From contig NZ_JAQSDO010000015.1 of assembly GCF_029945965.1 (NCBI RefSeq), forward strand, positions 372,001-436,000: 64,000 nt of DNA, written 5' to 3'. The DNA comes from Thermomonas sp. (GTDB lineage: Bacteria > Pseudomonadota > Gammaproteobacteria > Xanthomonadales > Xanthomonadaceae). This document shows, in pieces, positions 21,823-32,277 of this stretch. The notes under the pieces were generated by a model, which searched no databases, had not been told where the DNA came from, and was given only the letters and a program-made list of their open reading frames with translations. Made by a program: the position numbers and the translations under genes. Every line of letters starts with the position of its first letter. The stretch's first letter is position 1.

Positions 21823-22461
21823 ATGACGGACAAGGCTGAAGACATTGCGCGACTGCTGGCCCCGACGGTGACGTCGCTGGGTCTGGAATTGCTCGGCATT
21901 GAATACCTGCCTGCACCGGGCGGCGCGCTCGTGCGCCTGTACATCGACGTGCCACAAGTCGAGGCCTCAGGCGTTGAAACGGAACAGCGCAGCGTCGGCA
22001 TCGAGGATTGTGAGTCGGTCAGCCGTGAAGTGTCCGCGCAACTCGATGTCGAAGATCCGATTACCGGCAACTACACGCTGGAAGTGTCTTCGCCCGGGAT
22101 CGACCGCCCATTGTTTGGCGCCACGCAATTCGCGCGCTTCATCGGCGAGTCGGCCAAGGTCACCTTGAAACTGCCGCAGGACGGCCGCCGGCGCCTGCAG
22201 GGCGCGATCCTGCGGGTGGAGGGCGAGATCATCGTGTTTGGCGTGGACAACGCCGAGTTCACGGTGGATGCGAACAACATCGACAAAGCGCGCGTCATGC
22301 CGAACTGGATCGCCCTCGGGCTGGCCCCGGCCGTGGACAAATCCGGACGCGATGCGCGGCCGGGCAAGCAGAAAAAGGCGGCCGGCCGGAAGCCGGGTGC
22401 CAAGTCATCAACGAAGTCATCAATCAACCCGGCGGCGCACGAGCCGTCCGATGCGGAGTAA
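21823..22461 (+). CDS. rimP: ribosome maturation factor RimP
   Basis: A 212-residue protein that helps late assembly of the 30S subunit. The family core is visible: [12 protein letters not shown], then [14 protein letters not shown] and the strongly conserved [14 protein letters not shown]. After about residue 165 comes a Lys/Ala/Ser-rich tail ([15 protein letters not shown] and onward) that is longer than in E. coli. ATG 21823 was chosen over a TTG twelve bases upstream because homology begins there. nusA starts six bases after its stop, as in most gammaproteobacteria. Confidence 0.92.
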   Translation: MTDKAEDIARLLAPTVTSLGLELLGIEYLPAPGGALVRLYIDVPQVEASGVETEQRSVGIEDCESVSREVSAQLDVEDPITGNYTLEVSSPGIDRPLFGATQFARFIGESAKVTLKLPQDGRRRLQGAILRVEGEIIVFGVDNAEFTVDANNIDKARVMPNWIALGLAPAVDKSGRDARPGKQKKAAGRKPGAKSSTKSSINPAAHEPSDAE

Positions 22462-22467
22462 TCAGGA

Positions 22468-23955
22468 ATGAGCAAGGAACTGTTGCTGGTCGTGGATGCG
22501 GTGGCGGCCGAGAAGGGCGTCCCGGAAGCGGTGATCCTGGAAGCGATCGAAGCGGCGCTGGCTTCGGCGGCGAAGAAGCGCTATGCGGAGCAGGACGTGC
22601 TGGTGCGCGTGGCGATCGACTCGAAAGACGGCAGCTATGAGACCTACCGCCGCTGGGAAGTGGTGGCCGACGACGTGGTGATGGAATCGCCGGACCGCCA
22701 GTTGCGCCTGATGGATGCGATCGACGAAAGCGAGGACGCCGAAGTCGGCGACTACATCGAAGAGCAGATCGAGAATCCCGACTTCGGTCGCATCGCCGCG
22801 CAGGCCGCCAAGCAGGTGATCGTGCAGCGCGTGCGCGAAGCCGAGCGCGCGCAAGTCGTTGACGCGTGGAAGGATCGCGTCGGCGAGCTGGTCACTGGCG
22901 TGGTCAAGCGCGTCGAGCGCGGCAACATCTACGTCGACCTGGGCGGCAATGCGGAAGCGATCATCTCCAAGGACAAGGGCATCCCGCGGGATGTGCTGCG
23001 TACCGGCGACCGCGTGCGCGGCTATCTGTTCGACGTGCGTTCCGAACCGCGTGGTCCGCAGCTGTTCATCAGTCGCGCGGCGCCGGAATTCATGATGGAA
23101 CTGTTCAAGCTGGAAGTGCCGGAAGTCGGCCAGGGCCTGGTCTCGATCATGGGCTGCGCGCGCGATCCCGGCGACCGCGCCAAGATCGCGGTGCTCGCGC
23201 ACGACAACCGCACTGATCCGATCGGTGCCTGCATCGGTATGCGCGGTTCGCGCGTGCAGGCGGTGACCAACGAGCTCAACGGCGAGCGCGTGGACATCGT
23301 GCTGTGGAGCGACAACGCCGCGCAGTTCGTGATCAACGCGATGGCGCCGGCTGAAGTGCAGTCGATCATTGTCGATGAGGACAAGCACTCGATGGATCTG
23401 GCGGTCGCAGAGGACAAGCTGGCGCAGGCGATCGGTCGTGGTGGCCAGAACGTGCGCCTGGCCAGTCGCCTGTCTGGCTGGCAGCTCAACGTGATGACCG
23501 CCGACCAGGTTCAGGCGAAGTCGGAGGCCGAGCAGGTCGCCGCACGCCAGCTGTTCATGGACAAGATGGAAGTCGATGAGGAAATCGCTGGCATCCTGGT
23601 GACCGAAGGCTTCAGCACGGTCGAGGAAATCGCCTACGTGCCGGTCGGCGAGTTGCTTGCGGTCGAGGGCTTCGACGAGGACATCGTCGAGGAACTGCGC
23701 TCGCGCGCACGCGATGCGCTGCTCAACGAAGCGCTTGCGGTCGAAGAAGGCCTGGAAGACCAGCAGCCTGCCGAGGACTTGCTGTCGCTGGAAGGCATGG
23801 ACGAGCCCACCGCGCATGCGCTTGCCGAACGTGGCATCCGCACCCGCGAGGATCTTGCCGAAATGGCGACCGATGAAATCGCCGACATCGAGGGTGTCGG
23901 CGACGAACGCGGCGCTGTCCTGATCATGGAAGCGCGCAAGCACTGGTTCGAATGA
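22468..23955 (+). CDS. nusA: transcription termination/antitermination factor NusA
   Basis: A 495-residue RNA polymerase accessory factor. In order: the N-terminal polymerase-binding domain (1-125), an S1 domain (about 130-200, VTGVVKRVERGNIYVDLGG), two KH domains (KIAVLAHDNRTDPIGACIG; AIGRGGQNVRLASRLSGW) and two acidic helical AR repeats after about residue 360, the second near DIEGVGDERG. The AR repeats bind the RNA polymerase alpha subunit and lambda N in E. coli. Operonic with rimP and infB. Confidence 0.95.
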   Translation: MSKELLLVVDAVAAEKGVPEAVILEAIEAALASAAKKRYAEQDVLVRVAIDSKDGSYETYRRWEVVADDVVMESPDRQLRLMDAIDESEDAEVGDYIEEQIENPDFGRIAAQAAKQVIVQRVREAERAQVVDAWKDRVGELVTGVVKRVERGNIYVDLGGNAEAIISKDKGIPRDVLRTGDRVRGYLFDVRSEPRGPQLFISRAAPEFMMELFKLEVPEVGQGLVSIMGCARDPGDRAKIAVLAHDNRTDPIGACIGMRGSRVQAVTNELNGERVDIVLWSDNAAQFVINAMAPAEVQSIIVDEDKHSMDLAVAEDKLAQAIGRGGQNVRLASRLSGWQLNVMTADQVQAKSEAEQVAARQLFMDKMEVDEEIAGILVTEGFSTVEEIAYVPVGELLAVEGFDEDIVEELRSRARDALLNEALAVEEGLEDQQPAEDLLSLEGMDEPTAHALAERGIRTREDLAEMATDEIADIEGVGDERGAVLIMEARKHWFE

Positions 23956-23965
23956 GTCATCGCGC

Positions 23966-23989
23966 TGCAGGCCGAACCGTTGGCCTGCA
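23966..23989 (+). other. intercistronic hairpin between nusA and infB
   Basis: TGCAGGCC/GGCCTGCA, an 8-bp perfect stem with an eight-base loop and no following T run. It could be an RNA processing or stability element in the 113-bp nusA-infB gap. A smaller GGGAC/GTCCC hairpin follows around 24036-24047. Confidence 0.45.
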
Positions 23990-24068
23990 CGAGCGCCGCA
24001 AGGTCGTAACGCGATAAACTCGCCCACCCCCGCCCGGGACTTGTCCCTGGCAATGCACCGGAATCCGA

Positions 24069-26681
24069 ATGTCGCAGCAAACCACCATCCGCAAGCTCGC
24101 CGCACTGGTGAATACGCCGGTCGAGAAACTGCTGGAGCAGCTGGCCGAGGCCGGCATGAGCTTCAACGGGCCCGACCAGGTTGTCACCAGCATGGAGAAA
24201 GTGAAGCTGCTGGGCTTCCTCAAGCGCTCGCATGGCAAGGCAGACCTGGCCGCGGACGACATCGTCGCGCCGGGCAAGATCACCTTGAGCCGTAGCCGCA
24301 AGCAGGAAATCACCGTCGGCGGCAGCGGCAAGACCGGCCGCGGCAGCAGCACCATTGATGTGGTGGTGCGCAAGAAAATCACCCTCAAGCCAGGTGCCGA
24401 AACCGCGCGCCCGACCAAGTCAGGCGATGAGCCCGATGCCGAGCGCGCCGAGATCCTGCGCAAGCTGGAAGAATCCCGGCTTCGCAACCTGACCGAGCAG
24501 CAGCGCCTGGCCGACTCCGACAAGCGCCGCGACGAGGAACTCACCGCGCAGCGGCGCAAGGCCGAGGAAGAGGCCGAGCGCCTGCGTATGGAAACCGCCG
24601 CGGCGGCCGAAGTCGCGGTCGCAGAAGAAGCGACCAAGCCAAAGGCTGGTCATCATGGCCATGCCAAGCCAGCGCCGGCGCCGTCGCGCGAGCCCGAAAA
24701 GGGCGCTGCGCACAAAGCCAAGCCACATCGCGGCTCGCACGCGATGGTGGCCGGTGTCGAGGACGACGAAGGCGCGGCGCAGCGCTTTGCCGGCCAGCTG
24801 CACCTGTCCGCATCCGATCGCGCTCGTCGCGGCGCATCCTCGCGCGGCAAGCCGAAGCAGCGCCAGCGCGGGCAGGATCAGTCGCGCACCGGCACCGGCT
24901 TCACCAAGCCGACCGCGCCGATCATTCGTGAAATCGCCATCGGCGACGCGATCACCGTGTCCGACCTCGCGCAGAAGCTCGCGCTGAAGGGTGGCGACGT
25001 GGTCAAGGCGCTGTTCAAGATGGGGGTGATGGCTACCATTACCCAGTCCATCGATCATGACACCGCGGTGCTGATCACCGAGGAGCTTGGCCACACCGCC
25101 GTCCATGAGGACGCCGGCGATGCCGAGAGCGAACTGCTGGCGCACGTGGAAGACGTTCAGGGCGAGCAGAAACCGCGTCCGCCGGTGGTGACCATCATGG
25201 GTCACGTCGACCATGGCAAGACCTCGCTGCTGGATTTCATCCGCACCACCAAGGTTGCCTCGGGCGAAGCCGGCGGCATCACCCAGCACATCGGTGCGTA
25301 CCACGTCGAAACCTCGAAGGGTGTGATCAGTTTCCTCGACACCCCGGGCCATGCCGCGTTCACCCAGATGCGCCAGCGTGGCGCGAAGCTGACCGACATC
25401 GTGATCCTGGTCGTGGCTGCCGATGACGGCGTGATGCCGCAGACGATTGAAGCGGTGCAGCATGCCAAGGCTGCCAAGGTGCCGCTGATCGTGGCGATCA
25501 ACAAGATCGACAAGTCCGGTGCCGATCCGTCGCGGGTCAAGAACGAACTGCTTGCGCACGATGTCGTGTCCGAGGACTTCGGTGGCGACACCCAGATGGT
25601 GGAGTTGTCGGCCAAGACTGGCCTGGGCGTGGATGACCTGTTGGACGCGATCAGCCTGCAGGCCGAATTGCTCGACCTCCGCGCGGTGTTTGACGGCCGC
25701 GCCAGCGGCGTGGTCATCGAATCCTCGCTGGACAAGGGCCGTGGCCCGGTTGCCACGGTGCTGGTGCAGCAGGGCATGCTGGCCAAGGGCGACTATCTGG
25801 TCTGCGGCATCCAGTACGGTCGCGTGCGCGCCTTGTTCGACGAGAACGGCGCGCAGGTTGCGCAAGCCGGCCCGTCGATCCCGGTGCAGATCCTCGGCCT
25901 GTCCGGCGTGCCGGATTCTGGCGACGATTTCGTCGTCGTGGCCGACGAGCGCCTGGCCAAGGACGTGGCCCAGCAGCGCGATGCCAAGCGCCGCGAGACA
26001 CGCCTGGTTGCCGCTGCCGGCAACCGCATGGAAGACATCATGGCGCAGATGGGCGAGGGCGCTGCGCAGCAGACCCTCAACCTGGTGGTCAAGGCCGACG
26101 TACATGGCTCGATGCAGGCCCTGCGCGAGGCGCTGATCGGCCTGTCCAACGACCAGATCCGGATCAACGTGATTGGTTCCGGCGTGGGCGGCATCACCGA
26201 ATCCGACGCACAGCTGGCGTCGACTTCGAAGGCGACCGTGATCGGCTTCAACGTACGTGCCGATGCATCCGCGCGCAAGGTGATCGAAGGCAACGGCGTC
26301 GACCTGCGTTACTTCTCGATCATCTATGACGTGATCGACCAGGTGAAGCAGATTGCTTCGGGCGTGCTCGGCATGGAAATCCGCGAGGAGATTATTGGAA
26401 CGGCCGAAGTTCGCGACGTGTTCCGCAGCTCCAAGTTCGGCGCGGTCGCCGGCTGCATGGTGGTCGAGGGCGTGGTCAAGCGCACCAAGCCGATCCGCGT
26501 GCTGCGCGACAGCGTGGTGGTGTTCGAGGGCGAACTGGAATCGCTGCGCCGCTTCAAGGAAAACGTGGACGAAGTGCGCGTCAACACCGAGTGTGGCATT
26601 GGCGTGAAGGCCTACAACGACGTCAAGCCGGGCGACCAGATCGAATGCTTCGAACGCATCGAGGTGCAGCGCACGCTCTGA
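24069..26681 (+). CDS. infB: translation initiation factor IF-2
   Basis: An 870-residue GTPase that brings initiator tRNA to the 30S subunit; the initiator tRNA gene lies 2.5 kb upstream. Visible: the N-terminal IF2_N repeat ([18 protein letters not shown]), a long charged Glu/Arg/Lys and Ala/Pro linker to about residue 290, a second IF2_N-like segment ([21 protein letters not shown]), then the G domain with GHVDHGKT (378-385), DTPGHAAF and NKID (478-481), followed by domains II-IV. The tRNA-binding C-terminal domain is complete. Internal starts giving shorter isoforms are known in E. coli but were not assessed. Confidence 0.95.
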   Translation: MSQQTTIRKLAALVNTPVEKLLEQLAEAGMSFNGPDQVVTSMEKVKLLGFLKRSHGKADLAADDIVAPGKITLSRSRKQEITVGGSGKTGRGSSTIDVVVRKKITLKPGAETARPTKSGDEPDAERAEILRKLEESRLRNLTEQQRLADSDKRRDEELTAQRRKAEEEAERLRMETAAAAEVAVAEEATKPKAGHHGHAKPAPAPSREPEKGAAHKAKPHRGSHAMVAGVEDDEGAAQRFAGQLHLSASDRARRGASSRGKPKQRQRGQDQSRTGTGFTKPTAPIIREIAIGDAITVSDLAQKLALKGGDVVKALFKMGVMATITQSIDHDTAVLITEELGHTAVHEDAGDAESELLAHVEDVQGEQKPRPPVVTIMGHVDHGKTSLLDFIRTTKVASGEAGGITQHIGAYHVETSKGVISFLDTPGHAAFTQMRQRGAKLTDIVILVVAADDGVMPQTIEAVQHAKAAKVPLIVAINKIDKSGADPSRVKNELLAHDVVSEDFGGDTQMVELSAKTGLGVDDLLDAISLQAELLDLRAVFDGRASGVVIESSLDKGRGPVATVLVQQGMLAKGDYLVCGIQYGRVRALFDENGAQVAQAGPSIPVQILGLSGVPDSGDDFVVVADERLAKDVAQQRDAKRRETRLVAAAGNRMEDIMAQMGEGAAQQTLNLVVKADVHGSMQALREALIGLSNDQIRINVIGSGVGGITESDAQLASTSKATVIGFNVRADASARKVIEGNGVDLRYFSIIYDVIDQVKQIASGVLGMEIREEIIGTAEVRDVFRSSKFGAVAGCMVVEGVVKRTKPIRVLRDSVVVFEGELESLRRFKENVDEVRVNTECGIGVKAYNDVKPGDQIECFERIEVQRTL

Positions 26682-26697
26682 GCGTGCGCCCAGTCCG

Positions 26698-27060
26698 ATG
26701 GCCCAGAAATCTTTCCACCGTACCGACCGGGTCTCGGCGCAATTGCGCCGGGAGCTGGGTACCTTGGTGCATGCCGTCGTGCGTGAGCACGGGCTGTGCT
26801 CGACCAGCGTCTCCGATGTCGAAATTGCCCGCGACCTGGCCCATGCCAAGGTCTTCGTGACCGTGCTGGATGCGGAACGCGCCGCCGAGACCCTCAAGTC
26901 GCTCAAGGCCTTGGCGCCGGAGATCCGCTACAAGCTGGCGCATGCGGTGAAGATGCGCCACGTGCCCGAACTGCATTTCCACTACGACGAATCAGTGGAT
27001 CGCGGCGAGCGCATCGACAACCTGCTGCGCGACCTGCGCACCAGTGACGATCCCGAATAA
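26698..27060 (+). CDS. rbfA: 30S ribosome-binding factor RbfA
   Basis: A 120-residue KH-fold protein that binds immature 30S subunits and is needed for 16S rRNA 5' processing and cold adaptation. The conserved core FHRTDRVSAQLRRELGTL is followed by VSDVEIARDLAHAKVFVTV and the terminal VPELHFHYDESVDRGERID. It starts 16 bases after infB; its last 17 bases overlap the assigned truB start. Confidence 0.93.
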   Translation: MAQKSFHRTDRVSAQLRRELGTLVHAVVREHGLCSTSVSDVEIARDLAHAKVFVTVLDAERAAETLKSLKALAPEIRYKLAHAVKMRHVPELHFHYDESVDRGERIDNLLRDLRTSDDPE

Positions 27061-28048
27061 CCCGCCGGCACCGCGCGCCAAGCGCGAGCGCACGGTATTC
27101 CGCAAGCTTGACGGCATCCTGCTGTTCGACAAGCCCCAGGGCCTGTCGTCGAACCAGGCGCTGCAACGCGTGCGGCATCTGTTCCGCGCCGACAAGGGCG
27201 GACATACCGGTAGCCTGGATCCGCTCGCAACCGGCTTGTTGCCGGTGTGTTTCGGCGAGGCCACCAAGATCGCCGGCGGCTTGCTGGGCGCACGCAAGGC
27301 CTACGAAACAGTCGCGCGGCTTGGCATCACCACAGATACCGAAGATGCCGAAGGCCAGCTGCTGCGCGAGCGTCCGGTGCCCGCACTCAGTATCGCGACG
27401 ATCGATGCAGCGCTGCGGCAGCTGACCGGGATGATCTCGCAGCGGCCGCCAATCTATTCGGCGCTCAAACGAGGTGGTGAACCGATGTACGCCAAGGCGC
27501 GCCGTGGCGAAGTGATCGAGATGGAACCGCGCCAGATCGAAGTGCACGCGTTTGACCTGCTCAACGCCGCCGACTTATTGGATGACGATGAACCCCTGTT
27601 GCGCCTGCATGTGGAATGCGGCTCCGGCACCTATGTGCGCAGTCTGGTCCGCGACCTCGGAGAGCTGCTCGGTTGCGGCGCGCACGTGGCCGAACTGCGT
27701 AGGCTGTGGGTGGATCCGTTCCGCGAGCCGCGGATGTGGACCCTGCAGGGCCTAGAAGAGCTGCTGGCGCAGGCTGGCGAGCGCGTGCTCGAAGCCTGCC
27801 TGTTGCCAATCGAGGCTGGCATGGCGTCCTGGCCCTCGGTGCAGGTCACCCAAGCGCAAGCACTGCGCCTAAGCCACGGACAGCCGCTACACGGGCCGTA
27901 TCGACCTGCCGGGCAAGTGGTGATGCTGGATGAGCATGGTCGCTGCCTGGGCTTGGGCGAGGTCGATGCAGAAGGCGGCCTGCGCCCGACGCGGCTGTTC
28001 CGCTGGGCCTCGGCGACCGGCATGCTGGTCGAAAAGTCCGGTTCCTGA
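27044..28048 (+). CDS. truB: tRNA pseudouridine(55) synthase TruB
   Basis: A 334-residue enzyme forming pseudouridine 55 in the T loop of tRNAs. Core motifs are [17 protein letters not shown], then [17 protein letters not shown] with the catalytic Asp, KAYE, and [16 protein letters not shown]. The C-terminal PUA-like domain is present. The GTG at 27044 is the only start before conserved sequence, so truB overlaps rbfA by 17 bp; about 20 residues precede the core. It is slightly longer than E. coli TruB. Confidence 0.93.
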   Translation: MTIPNNPPAPRAKRERTVFRKLDGILLFDKPQGLSSNQALQRVRHLFRADKGGHTGSLDPLATGLLPVCFGEATKIAGGLLGARKAYETVARLGITTDTEDAEGQLLRERPVPALSIATIDAALRQLTGMISQRPPIYSALKRGGEPMYAKARRGEVIEMEPRQIEVHAFDLLNAADLLDDDEPLLRLHVECGSGTYVRSLVRDLGELLGCGAHVAELRRLWVDPFREPRMWTLQGLEELLAQAGERVLEACLLPIEAGMASWPSVQVTQAQALRLSHGQPLHGPYRPAGQVVMLDEHGRCLGLGEVDAEGGLRPTRLFRWASATGMLVEKSGS

Positions 28049-28080
28049 GTCCATCCTGCCAAGGCAGGGCAATTCCTGCG

Positions 28081-28109
28081 TTGCCGCGCTGGATCCATCG
28101 GGCTATAAT
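28081..28109 (+). promoter_or_regulatory. rpsO promoter
   Basis: TTGCCG (28081-28086), a 17-bp spacer and a perfect TATAAT (28104-28109). It gives rpsO its own strong promoter and a leader of roughly 130 nt, long enough for the translational autoregulation by S15 that is known in E. coli. Confidence 0.8.
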
Positions 28110-28245
28110 TCCGCTGCTTTATTCGCGTAATTCGCAATTTCCGCTTACTTCCTGTTTACGGCGAGTCGTGCGGTGCGGCGGGCGTTCTGATTCGAGAATG
28201 CTTCGCACGTTCCTGCAGGCCACGCATCCCCGAGAGGTTTTACAG

Positions 28246-28506
28246 ATGTCCATCGACACCCAGAAAGTCATCAACGAACACAAGCGCGCCGACGCTGACA
28301 CCGGTTCGCCGGAAGTACAGGTCGCCCTGCTCACCGCCCGCATCGAGATGCTGACCGGTCACTTCAAGACCCACAAGCAGGACCACCACAGCCGCCGCGG
28401 CTTGCTGATGATGGTCAACCGCCGTCGCAGCCTGCTCGACTACTTGCATCGCAAGGATTCCGAGAGGTACAAGGCGCTGATAGCAAAACTCGGCCTGCGT
28501 CGCTGA
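28246..28506 (+). CDS. rpsO: 30S ribosomal protein S15
   Basis: An 86-residue primary rRNA-binding protein contacting the three-way junction of 16S rRNA helices 20-22. Conserved segments are [32 protein letters not shown] and RRRSLLDYL. An upstream in-frame extension to 28081 lacks homology and contains the promoter, so ATG 28246 is used; GAGAGG lies a short distance upstream. A strong terminator follows, separating it from pnp. Confidence 0.97.
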   Translation: MSIDTQKVINEHKRADADTGSPEVQVALLTARIEMLTGHFKTHKQDHHSRRGLLMMVNRRRSLLDYLHRKDSERYKALIAKLGLRR

Positions 28507-28517
28507 TCGAACACCCC

Positions 28518-28550
28518 ACCGCGGCGCAGGAATGCGCCGCGGTTCTGTTT
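28518..28550 (+). terminator. rpsO terminator
   Basis: An 11-bp perfect stem ACCGCGGCGCA/TGCGCCGCGGT with GGAA loop (28518-28543) and a TCTGTTTT tail. In E. coli partial readthrough here feeds pnp; the same may hold because the next 150 bases lack a clear promoter. Confidence 0.85.
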
Positions 28551-28606
28551 TGGGGCACACTTTTTTGCGGTAACGAAAAAAATTCGCGGCATAGAAATAT
28601 CCCAAC

Positions 28607-28621
28607 GCGGCGAGTCGCCGC
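28607..28621 (+). other. hairpin in the pnp leader
   Basis: GCGGCG/CGCCGC around a short loop within the 158-bp stretch between the rpsO terminator and the pnp start. In enterobacteria this leader has an RNase III site used for autoregulation by PNPase; the hairpin here is much smaller, so the link is only a suggestion. Confidence 0.3.
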
Positions 28622-28701
28622 ACCCAGCATCAATCAATGGTGCGACGCACGGAGCGGGGCTCCGCGCGTAGACGAAAAATCGAAGACAAGGATTCCAGAC
28701 A

Positions 28702-30810
28702 GTGGCGAAGATCAGCAAAACCTTCCAGTACGGCAAGCACCAGGTCACCCTTGAAACCGGCGAGATCGCGCGTCAGGCCGGCGGCGCCGTGATGGTCTCG
28801 TGCGAAGGCACCGTCGTGCTTGTCAGCGCAGTGGCCAACAAGAGCGCGCGCGAGGGCCAGGACTTCTTCCCGCTGACCGTGGACTACCAGGAGAAGTTCT
28901 ACGCAGGTGGCCGCATCCCGGGCGGCTTCTTCAAGCGCGAGGGCCGCCAGACCGAGAAGGAAACGCTGATCTCGCGCCTGATCGATCGTCCGATCCGCCC
29001 GCTGTTCCCGGATGGCTTCCGCAATGAAGTGCAGATCATCGCGACGGTGATGTCGATGAACCCGGAAGTGGATGGCGACATCCTGGCACTGCTTGGTGCG
29101 TCCGCCGCGACCTCGCTTTCCGGCGCCCCGTTCGATGGCCCGATCGGCGCGGCCAAGGTCGGTTACAAGGACGGCCAGTACATTCTCAACCCGTCCAAGA
29201 GCGAGTTGGTCGATTCCCAGCTTGAGCTCGTGGTCGCCGGCACCAAGAACGCGGTGTTGATGGTCGAATCCGAAGCGATGGAGCTATCCGAAGACGTGAT
29301 GCTGGGCGCGGTGATGTTCGGCCACCAGCAGATGCAGGTCGCCATCGACACCATCAACGAACTCGTCGCCGAGGCCGGCAAGCCGAAGTGGACCTGGGCC
29401 GCACCCGCCGCGACCGCCGGTGTTGTCGACGCGCTGAAGTCTGCCATTGGTGATCGCCTCAGCCAGGCGTTCTCAGTGCGCGATAAACTCGAACGCAAGG
29501 ACGCGATTTCCGCGCTGAAGAAGGACGTGCTGGCCTCGCTGGCCGCACAGTGCGAAGCCAACGGCTGGAAGGCCGCCGAACTGTCCAAGGAATTCGGCGA
29601 ACTCGAATATCAGACCATGCGCGACTCGGTCCTGGCGACGAAGATCCGCATCGACGGCCGCGCGCTCGATACCGTTCGTCCGATCGCCTCCAGGGTCGGT
29701 CTGCTGCCGCGCGTACACGGCTCCGCGCTGTTCACCCGTGGCGAGACCCAGGCGATCGTAGCGGTCACATTGGGCACCGCCCGTGACGGCCAGGTCATCG
29801 ATGCCGTCGGTGGCGAGTACAAGGATCACTTCCTGTTCCATTACAACTTCCCCCCCTATTCGGTGGGCGAAGCCGGCCGCATGATGGGCCCGAAGCGCCG
29901 CGAAATCGGCCACGGCCGCCTCGCCAAGCGCGGCGTGCTGGCGGTGATGCCGTCGATGGAATCCTTCCCGTACACCATCCGCGTGGTCTCCGAGATCACC
30001 GAGTCGAACGGCTCCTCGTCGATGGCGTCGGTCTGCGGTTCCTCGCTGGCATTGATGGACGCGGGCGTGCCGATCAAGGCGCCGGTTGCCGGTATCGCCA
30101 TGGGCCTGGTCAAGGAAGCCGATGACTTCGTGGTGCTGAGCGACATCCTCGGCGACGAGGATCACCTGGGCGACATGGACTTCAAGGTGGCCGGTACCAG
30201 TAACGGTATTTCCGCGCTGCAGATGGACATCAAGATCCAGGGCATCACCGAGGAAATCATGAAGGTTGCGCTGGGCCAGGCCAAGGCCGGCCGCCTGCAT
30301 ATCCTCGGCGAGATGGCGCATGCCATGACCTCGCCGCGCGCCGAGCTGTCCGACTTCGCGCCGCGCCTGATCACCATCAAGATCCACCCGGACAAGATTC
30401 GCGAAGTGATCGGCAAGGGTGGTTCGGTGATCCAGGCGATCACCAAGGAAACCGGCACCCAGATCGACATCCAGGACGACGGCACGATCACGATTGCTTC
30501 CGTCGATGCTGCTGCGGGCAAGGCTGCCAAGGATCGTATCGAGCAGATCACCTCCGACGTCGAGCCGGGCCGCATCTACGAAGGCAAGGTCGCCAAGATC
30601 ATGGACTTCGGTGCGTTCGTCACGATCTCCCCCGGCAAGGACGGCCTGGTCCACGTGTCGCAGATTTCCAACGACCGCGTCGAGAAAGTCGGCGACGTGC
30701 TCAAGGAAGGCGACATGGTCAAGGTCAAGGTGCTGGAAGTCGACAAGCAGGGCCGCATCCGCCTGTCGATGAAGGCCGTCGAGGAAGGTGAGGGCGTGAA
30801 GGCCGAATAA
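28702..30810 (+). CDS. pnp: polyribonucleotide nucleotidyltransferase (PNPase)
   Basis: A 702-residue phosphorolytic 3'-5' exoribonuclease, core of the RNA degradosome. It has two RNase PH domains separated by an all-helical domain, with [15 protein letters not shown] and [16 protein letters not shown] in the first and [23 protein letters not shown] in the second, followed by a KH domain ([15 protein letters not shown], about 573-587) and an S1 domain (about 622-690, [19 protein letters not shown]). The start is GTG with AAGGA upstream. The order rpsO-pnp is nearly universal. Confidence 0.96.
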   Translation: MAKISKTFQYGKHQVTLETGEIARQAGGAVMVSCEGTVVLVSAVANKSAREGQDFFPLTVDYQEKFYAGGRIPGGFFKREGRQTEKETLISRLIDRPIRPLFPDGFRNEVQIIATVMSMNPEVDGDILALLGASAATSLSGAPFDGPIGAAKVGYKDGQYILNPSKSELVDSQLELVVAGTKNAVLMVESEAMELSEDVMLGAVMFGHQQMQVAIDTINELVAEAGKPKWTWAAPAATAGVVDALKSAIGDRLSQAFSVRDKLERKDAISALKKDVLASLAAQCEANGWKAAELSKEFGELEYQTMRDSVLATKIRIDGRALDTVRPIASRVGLLPRVHGSALFTRGETQAIVAVTLGTARDGQVIDAVGGEYKDHFLFHYNFPPYSVGEAGRMMGPKRREIGHGRLAKRGVLAVMPSMESFPYTIRVVSEITESNGSSSMASVCGSSLALMDAGVPIKAPVAGIAMGLVKEADDFVVLSDILGDEDHLGDMDFKVAGTSNGISALQMDIKIQGITEEIMKVALGQAKAGRLHILGEMAHAMTSPRAELSDFAPRLITIKIHPDKIREVIGKGGSVIQAITKETGTQIDIQDDGTITIASVDAAAGKAAKDRIEQITSDVEPGRIYEGKVAKIMDFGAFVTISPGKDGLVHVSQISNDRVEKVGDVLKEGDMVKVKVLEVDKQGRIRLSMKAVEEGEGVKAE

Positions 30811-30835
30811 GCGTCCACGCTTTCAGGTTTCATCG

Positions 30836-30860
30836 AAAAGCGGGCTTCGGCCCGCTTTTT
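30836..30860 (+). terminator. pnp terminator
   Basis: GCGGGC/GCCCGC stem with a TTCG tetraloop, flanked by AAAA and TTTTT. The flanking A run makes it potentially bidirectional, serving also the convergent MFS gene that ends at 30886. Confidence 0.9.
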
Positions 30861-30885
30861 GTTTGCGTCTTGTTCGATGTGCGCG

Positions 30886-32169
30886 TCAGGCGTTCTCGCC
30901 GCGCGTGCCACGCAGTTGCACGAACAATCCCAGCCCTACACCCAGCACCGCCATCGCCGCGATGTAGTACATCGGTGCAGCCGGGTTGTCCTTGATCGCC
31001 AGGCTGAGCAGGATCGGAGTCAGCCCGCCGGCAATCGCGTAGGCCACGTTGTAGGAGAACGACAAGCCGGAGAACCGCACGGCAGCTGGAAACCCGGAGA
31101 CCGCGATGGCCGGGACCAATGCGGTGAGCCCTACGCTGAAACCCGCGAGCACATACAGGCCAGGCGAGAAACCGCCTGCCTGCGTGCCGCTATAGAACAT
31201 CCAGAAGCTCACGCCGAGTACAGCGCTGCACATTGCCAGCACGCGACCTGCACCGAAACGGTCGGCCAACCAGCCGATGACCAGGTTGCCGATGACGGTG
31301 GCGGTAATCGCCAGCGTGTTGGCAGACAACGCCATGCCGCGATCCACGCCGAGTTGTTGCAGAAATGTCGGTATCATCAGCAGGGTCACGACGACTGCTG
31401 CGGTCAGCAGCCAGGTCAACAGCATCGTCAGCACCACCGCGCCGCGATGCGCGCGCAACACGTTCTTCAGCGGCAATTCGGTGGACAGCGCACGGCGTGC
31501 CTGCATTTCGGTGAACACCGGCGTCTCGTGCAGTAGCCGGCGCAGGTACATCGCGACCAAGCCGAACACGCCGCCAAGCAGGAACGGCAGTCGCCAGCCC
31601 CAGGCCAGCATCTGTTCCGGATCGAGCGCTGTATTGAGCGTGCGTGCGACCAGCGAGCCGATCAGGATGCCGGCGCATAGCCCTGCCGACAGACTGCCGC
31701 AGGCCAGGTTGCGATGGCGCGACGAGACATGTTCGGTGACGAACACCCACGCACCCGGCGCTTCACCGCCGATCGCCGCACCCTGCATGATCCGCAGCAG
31801 CAACAGCAGTAGCGGCGCGAGCACGCCGACCTGTGCATAGGTCGGCAACAGCCCCATCAGCAAGGTGGGGATCGCCATCAGCAGGATGCTGAGCATGAAC
31901 ATGCGCTTGCGCCCGTGCATGTCGCCGAAATGCGCCATGACGATCCCGCCCAGCGGTCGCGCCAGGTAGCCGGCGGCGAAGATCCCGAAGGTCTGCACCA
32001 GCCGCAGCCACTCGGGCATATCCGGCGGGAAGAACAACGCGCCCATCGTGGTCGCGAAGAACACGAAGATCACGAAGTCGTAGAACTCCAGCGCGCCGCC
32101 GAGCGCGGCCAGTGAGAGGGTCTTGAATTGGGCACGGCTGAGGCCTTCGTTCGGTCGTGCTGTCGTCAT
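30886..32169 (-). CDS. MFS transporter, metabolite:H+ symporter (ProP/citrate-like) subfamily
   Basis: A 427-residue inner-membrane protein with twelve predicted helices. The start LEFYDFVIFVFFATTMGALFFP and the loop FGDMHGRKRMF, RPLGG and GAAIGGEAPGAW are typical of the MHS subfamily, which imports compatible solutes, dicarboxylates or citrate with protons. The substrate cannot be deduced. It is convergent with pnp and divergent from the alpha-amino acid ester hydrolase gene; a TATCCT hexamer lies six bases before its ATG and no Shine-Dalgarno is present. Confidence 0.85.
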   Translation of the reverse strand: MTTARPNEGLSRAQFKTLSLAALGGALEFYDFVIFVFFATTMGALFFPPDMPEWLRLVQTFGIFAAGYLARPLGGIVMAHFGDMHGRKRMFMLSILLMAIPTLLMGLLPTYAQVGVLAPLLLLLLRIMQGAAIGGEAPGAWVFVTEHVSSRHRNLACGSLSAGLCAGILIGSLVARTLNTALDPEQMLAWGWRLPFLLGGVFGLVAMYLRRLLHETPVFTEMQARRALSTELPLKNVLRAHRGAVVLTMLLTWLLTAAVVVTLLMIPTFLQQLGVDRGMALSANTLAITATVIGNLVIGWLADRFGAGRVLAMCSAVLGVSFWMFYSGTQAGGFSPGLYVLAGFSVGLTALVPAIAVSGFPAAVRFSGLSFSYNVAYAIAGGLTPILLSLAIKDNPAAPMYYIAAMAVLGVGLGLFVQLRGTRGENA

Positions 32170-32175
32170 CGCCGC

Positions 32176-32204
32176 AGGATATGCGAAGCGCGAGCCTGTG
32201 GCAG
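32176..32204 (-). promoter_or_regulatory. possible leaderless promoter of the MFS gene
   Basis: CTGCCA, a 17-bp spacer and TATCCT (32176-32181) on the minus strand, then six bases to the ATG at 32169. Both boxes match four of six consensus positions. Confidence 0.4.
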
Positions 32205-32277
32205 CATGCAGATGTCCGTTCGGCGATCGGTGCGTCGTATAACACTACGGACGATCTGTCGAAATTTGGAGTGAGCA

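Noticed and set aside
24013-24018. GATAAA as a -10 box for an infB promoter
   Set aside because: The only -35-like TTGGCC lies 27 bp upstream, so no usable promoter geometry is present.
24420-26906. 828-codon minus-strand frame opposite infB
   Set aside because: IF-2 on the plus strand is unmistakable; the opposite frame is His/Arg/Leu-rich with no domain and results from codon bias.
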